Shown piece by piece: positions 15,579 to 18,774 of a stretch of DNA of 18,774 bases. Position 1 is the first letter of the stretch. Each line of letters begins with the position of its first letter. Location of the stretch: positions 1 to 18,774 of the forward strand of contig CAAGFH010000020.1 in NCBI GenBank assembly GCA_900769095.1, given 5' to 3'. The position numbers were made by a program, and so were the translations under genes. This DNA is from Methanobacteriaceae archaeon. GTDB lineage: Archaea; Methanobacteriota; Methanobacteria; Methanobacteriales; Methanobacteriaceae. Under the pieces are notes generated by a model that worked only from the letters and a program-made list of their open reading frames with translations, ran no database searches and had not been told where the DNA came from.

Positions 15579-17372
15579 ATGAGCAAATTTAATTTAAAAA
15601 ATATTAAAGAAATACTGAAAAATGATTTTCATGCAGCATTCTCAAATCCTATAGTAATATTCGTTTTATTTGCAATTGTAATTCTACCTTCCCTTTACGC
15701 TGTTTTAAATATCGAAGCGTGTTGGGATCCTTATGAAAATACAGATGAGGTAGTATTTGCAATAGCTAATCTAGATAATGGAACAACAATGGAAGGTTCT
15801 CCTTTAAATGTTGGAAATGAGATTGTAAAGAAATTGGAAAACAATACGAAATTTGACTGGAAATTTGTAAGTGAAGAGGAACTACGTAATGGAGTTCACG
15901 ACGGAAAGTATTATGCAGGTATTGTAATACCTAAAAATCTAAGTGAAAACATTGCTTCAATTCTAACAGATAACCCAAAACAGGCAAAACTTGAATATAT
16001 TGTTAATATTAAGTCAAATCCTGTTGCTTCTAAATTAACTGATACTGCTGCAAATACTGTTTATACAACAGTTAATGCTAAAATTGTTGAAGTTATAAAC
16101 CTTGCAGCATATGGAAAACTTGGTGAGTTAAAAGATGGTCTTTCTGCAGGTGCAGTTCAGTTATATAGTGGTGGAAGTCAAATCTCAGCAGGAGCATCCC
16201 AAATATCTGCAGGAGCAAGTCAGGTGTCTGCAGGAGCAGGAGAAGTTCAGTCAGGTGCTTCACAAATTAAAGACAAATCTTCAGCAATTACACAAGGTGC
16301 AGGAGATGTGCAAAAAGGCTCTGCAGCAATTAAACAGGGAGCAAGTGAAATTGAACAAGGGTCTAAAGAAATTCAATCACAAATTGACCCATCAAAACTT
16401 CCAAGTCCAACAAAAGAATACGTGGAAGGAAATATTAAACTTGCAAATGGAAGTGGAGAATTAGCAAAAAGTTCATCACAACTAGCAGATGGTTCAGCAC
16501 AATTAGCTGACGGTTCATCACAACTTGCAAATGGGGCTAGCAGTTTAGCTGACGGTTCAGCACAATTGGCAGAAGGTTCATTAAGTCTTGCTGCAGGTTC
16601 TCAAATGCTTTCAACTTCTGCAGCTCAAGCATTATACATGGCGGCTGCATCACTTAGTTCATCTGCAAATTCACTCTCAAGTGTTACTGGAATTAATGAA
16701 TCACAACTTGGAGATTATTTCTACTCCCCAATTAAATTAGATAGACATGAAGAGTTCCCAGTTCCTGATTACGGATCAGAAGTAGCTCCATTTTACATTG
16801 TACTATCTATGTGGGTTGGTGCAATTCTTACCTGTGTAATGATTGCTCCTGGAACAAGTGCTGGAACAAAATACACTCCAACTGAAATGTACTTTGGTAA
16901 ATTAACATTATTTATTGTTTTAAGTATCCTTCAAGCTATTGTTACAATAATTGGAACATTATTACTTGGAATTTATGTAAGTAACCTGCCATTATTCATA
17001 TTTTCATTGATATTGGTATCTGCAACATTCATGATTTTAGTTTATTCAATTATTTCAGCATTAGGCCATGTTGGAAAAGCAATTGGAGTAATTTTATTAG
17101 TACTTCAAATATCTGGAACCGGAGGAATTTATCCTATTGAAATTATGCAACATTTCTTCCAGATTTTATATCCATATTTACCAATGACTTATGCAATCAC
17201 ATTAATTCGTGAAGCACAATTAGGACTTGTTATGCCTAATTACTTATTTGCATTGGTTGTTCTTGTGGGAATTGGAATTGCTACAATTATTGTTGCAACA
17301 ATCATTAAACAAAAAGCAGATAAAGTATCCCATTACTTTGAAGAACGCTTAGAAGAAAGTGGATTATTCTAG
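15579..17372 (+). CDS. YhgE/Pip (phage infection protein) family membrane protein
   Basis: 597 aa from ATG 15579, which has GAGGTG four bases upstream; the ATG at 15567 only overlaps that ribosome site. Architecture of YhgE/Pip proteins: membrane segment at about 24-44, an extracytoplasmic N-domain (VVFAIANLDNGTT, YYAGIVIPKNLS), then a long Gly/Ser/Ala region of short heptad-like repeats (about 186-350, such as QISAGAS and QLADGSA), then five C-terminal membrane segments (about 404-424, 443-465, 470-490, 498-515 and 557-577) resembling ABC-2 permeases. In Lactococcus, Pip is a phage receptor; the family's normal role is unclear, though related proteins are linked to export and type VII secretion. 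No ABC ATPase adjoins it. Ends in a strong hairpin terminator. Confidence 0.85.
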   Translation: MSKFNLKNIKEILKNDFHAAFSNPIVIFVLFAIVILPSLYAVLNIEACWDPYENTDEVVFAIANLDNGTTMEGSPLNVGNEIVKKLENNTKFDWKFVSEEELRNGVHDGKYYAGIVIPKNLSENIASILTDNPKQAKLEYIVNIKSNPVASKLTDTAANTVYTTVNAKIVEVINLAAYGKLGELKDGLSAGAVQLYSGGSQISAGASQISAGASQVSAGAGEVQSGASQIKDKSSAITQGAGDVQKGSAAIKQGASEIEQGSKEIQSQIDPSKLPSPTKEYVEGNIKLANGSGELAKSSSQLADGSAQLADGSSQLANGASSLADGSAQLAEGSLSLAAGSQMLSTSAAQALYMAAASLSSSANSLSSVTGINESQLGDYFYSPIKLDRHEEFPVPDYGSEVAPFYIVLSMWVGAILTCVMIAPGTSAGTKYTPTEMYFGKLTLFIVLSILQAIVTIIGTLLLGIYVSNLPLFIFSLILVSATFMILVYSIISALGHVGKAIGVILLVLQISGTGGIYPIEIMQHFFQILYPYLPMTYAITLIREAQLGLVMPNYLFALVVLVGIGIATIIVATIIKQKADKVSHYFEERLEESGLF

Positions 17373-17408
17373 AAGTTAATTTTTAACTTCTCTTTTTTTA
17401 TTTTTTTA
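17371..17408 (+). terminator. Hairpin plus T-runs ending the YhgE/Pip gene
   Basis: AGAAGTTAA (17371-17379), loop TTT, TTAACTTCT (17383-17391), starting within the stop codon. It is followed by C, T7, A and T7. No matching T-run serves the convergent gene on the other strand. Confidence 0.75.
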
Positions 17409-17410
17409 AT

Positions 17411-17743
17411 TTATAAATTCAATATATCTTTATCAGGATTTGCATTTTTATGTAAATTAATTTTAACATCCAAGTTCCATGCAAAATCCAAAAGCACACC
17501 ATATATTACTTTTAAATTATCGTCTGAAAAATCTTTTAAATAATAAATCTTGCACTTATCATCGTTTACAACAAATTTCATCAAATGCCTATGTACACTA
17601 ATGGATTCTGGATTATAAATGACAATATCATCAGTAATATATTCAAGTAATTTGTCTAATTCAAATATATCTTCTGTTAAAACTTCAACATCACAATTTG
17701 GAAATTTTTCTTTAATTATTTTCTCATAATCCACTTCAAACAT
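17411..17743 (-). CDS. Hypothetical acidic protein (110 aa)
   Basis: No family recognised. The product begins MFEVDYEKIIKEKFPNCDVEV and continues with LTEDIFELDKLLEYITDDIV, HRHLMKFVVNDDKCKIYYLK and FSDDNLKVIYGVLLDFAWNLDVKI. Alternating helix and strand propensity, no membrane segment, two scattered cysteines: probably a small cytosolic alpha/beta protein. There is no ribosome site before the ATG; a TATA-like TTTTATATTT on this strand lies roughly 25-30 bases upstream, so the mRNA may be leaderless. Divergent from the MATE gene. Confidence 0.65.
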   Translation of the reverse strand: MFEVDYEKIIKEKFPNCDVEVLTEDIFELDKLLEYITDDIVIYNPESISVHRHLMKFVVNDDKCKIYYLKDFSDDNLKVIYGVLLDFAWNLDVKINLHKNANPDKDILNL

Positions 17744-17780
17744 AATTAATAAATATGGTCATAATCAAATATAAAATACT
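17744..17780. promoter_or_regulatory. Compact divergent promoter region
   Basis: Only 37 bases separate two divergent ATGs. TATA-like elements for the two directions (AATAAATATGG at about 17745-17755 for the right gene; the complement of AAATATAAAAT at about 17767-17777 for the left gene) overlap the space. Neither gene has a recognisable ribosome site, which suggests two leaderless transcripts. Confidence 0.45.
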
Positions 17781-18774
17781 ATGGGTAATAAAAATGTAGC
17801 ATTAATGAGAGGAGAACCTGAGATAGCTGTTAAGAAATTGGCTATCCCAATTATGATATCAATGATTTTAACTGCAATGTACAATATTATTGATGGTATT
17901 TGGGTAGCAGGTCTTGGACAGACAGCTATTGCAGGGATTGGATTTGTAACACCTATCTTTATGGTGTTAAACGGAGCAAGTGTAGGGCTTGGAAATGGTG
18001 CAACAAGTAGTATTTCAAGATTTATTGGTGCTAAAGACCATGATATGGCAAATAAATCTGCAACACACTCAATAATTATTTTTTTAATCGGATCAATTAT
18101 TTTAACCGTTGCATTGTTAATGGTTCAAGAGCCACTACTTATGAGTTATGGGGCAAGTGGAGCAACATTAACTGAAGCATTGAAATATTCAACACCAATG
18201 TTTTTAGGATTAATTGCATTTATGTTTTCAAATGGTTGTAGTGGAATCCTTCGTGGAGAAGGAGATATGAAAAGAGCAATGTATGTTGTTGTAGCTACTG
18301 TTGTTTTAAATGCAATCTTAGATCCATTATTTATCTACACATTAGGATTAGGTTCTGCTGGAGCGTCCTTAGCAACAATCACAAGTTCTGCTATTGCAGC
18401 ATTAATCATGTTATACTGGATTTTAGTTAAAAAAGACACCTATGTCCAGGTAGCTATTAAAAAGTTTAAATTTGACTTAGGTTTAGTAAAAGACATATTG
18501 AAAGTTGGAATTCCATCATCTCTTGATATGTTAATAATGGCAATTGCAATGTCTATTTTCTTACTTATAATCTCAATGGTTGGGGGAGATTACGGAATCG
18601 CTACATTCACATCAGGTCAAAGACTATACTTATTTGCAATAATGCCACTTACAGCTATCGGTTCAGCAGTAATTGCAGTATCAGGTAGCGCATTTGGTGC
18701 TAAAAATGGTGATTATCTTTCAAGAACACACAAATACGGTGTTAAATTTGGTTTAGCATTAGGAACAGCAATCA
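17781..18774 (+). CDS. MATE family efflux transporter (3' end cut off)
   Basis: 331 codons are seen without a stop before the window edge; family members are about 450 aa, so the last quarter is missing. The start MGNKNVALMRGEPEIAVKKLAIPIM is typical of archaeal/bacterial MATE proteins. It is followed by MYNIIDGIWVAGLGQTAIAGIGF, NGASVGLGNGATSSISRFIGA, FSNGCSGILRGEGDMKRAM, NAILDPLFIYTLGLGSAG and VGIPSSLDMLIMA, all marks of the family. It has about nine membrane segments so far. It would export organic cations, drugs or metabolites in exchange for Na+ or H+; the substrate is unknown. Confidence 0.9.
   Translation, partial: MGNKNVALMRGEPEIAVKKLAIPIMISMILTAMYNIIDGIWVAGLGQTAIAGIGFVTPIFMVLNGASVGLGNGATSSISRFIGAKDHDMANKSATHSIIIFLIGSIILTVALLMVQEPLLMSYGASGATLTEALKYSTPMFLGLIAFMFSNGCSGILRGEGDMKRAMYVVVATVVLNAILDPLFIYTLGLGSAGASLATITSSAIAALIMLYWILVKKDTYVQVAIKKFKFDLGLVKDILKVGIPSSLDMLIMAIAMSIFLLIISMVGGDYGIATFTSGQRLYLFAIMPLTAIGSAVIAVSGSAFGAKNGDYLSRTHKYGVKFGLALGTAI

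Noticed and set aside
16180..16600. Repeated DNA that might be taken for a CRISPR or satellite array
   Set aside because: The repeats are imperfect, in frame, without unique spacers, and fully explained by the protein repeats of the YhgE/Pip gene.
1..18774. tRNA, rRNA, insertion sequence, CRISPR array or integrase
   Set aside because: I looked for each and saw no cloverleaf, rRNA signature, transposase, regular repeat-spacer array or attachment-site duplication.

Overview
The window is AT-rich DNA that I read as a chromosomal contig from a methanogenic archaeon of the Methanobacteriales, most likely Methanobrevibacter (M. smithii-like). The reasons are the low GC, Shine-Dalgarno sites of the GAGGTGAT type, archaeal BRE/TATA elements, likely leaderless genes, and gene content such as an archaeal LeuB/AksF-type dehydrogenase, HTH-PhoU and DUF2779. 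The genus is an inference, not a database match. The first 17 bases are not genomic: they match the 3' end of the Illumina TruSeq read-1 adapter. The right edge cuts a MATE transporter.

Layout. (1) 142-2601 (+): leuB-type dehydrogenase translationally coupled (stop TAA directly followed by ATG) to an AMP-forming acyl-CoA ligase. (2) 2618-3481 (-): argB of the arginine-sensitive type, then a tiny two-helix membrane protein at 3600-3761 (+). (3) 3837-9077 (-): a phosphate module. In transcription order it is an HTH-PhoU fusion regulator, a 317-base regulatory gap, then pstS-pstC-pstA-pstB-phoU. The gap carries a clear BRE/TATA and several TTCAC/GTGAA sites, including the palindrome ATTCAC-N5-GTGAAT. 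(4) 9166-11028: a solitary TfoX C-terminal-domain protein, divergent from a two-nuclease protein (Cas4-like PD-(D/E)XK with a cysteine cluster, plus a DEDDy-like DUF2779 domain). (5) 11093-14138: a membrane-anchored protein with an Asp-rich tail, a CPBP-family membrane protease broken by two frameshifts, a small conserved-looking protein of 82 residues, and an acyltransferase-3 broken by two frameshifts. (6) 14174-18774: a SAP-domain protein, a 55-residue zinc-ribbon protein, a YhgE/Pip-family membrane protein, a hypothetical protein and the MATE transporter, the last two divergent over only 37 bases.

How the parts fit. PstSCAB is a high-affinity phosphate importer. PhoU (last gene) and the HTH-PhoU protein (upstream) are the likely regulators, and the HTH fusion is a good candidate for a one-component phosphate repressor acting on the operator-like sites. 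LeuB and the ligase may work together in branched-chain or 2-oxoacid metabolism.

A window-wide pattern is that seven genes end in an inverted repeat overlapping or touching the stop codon, followed by a T-run on the coding strand only. These look like hairpin-assisted terminators, which are not thought to be required in archaea.
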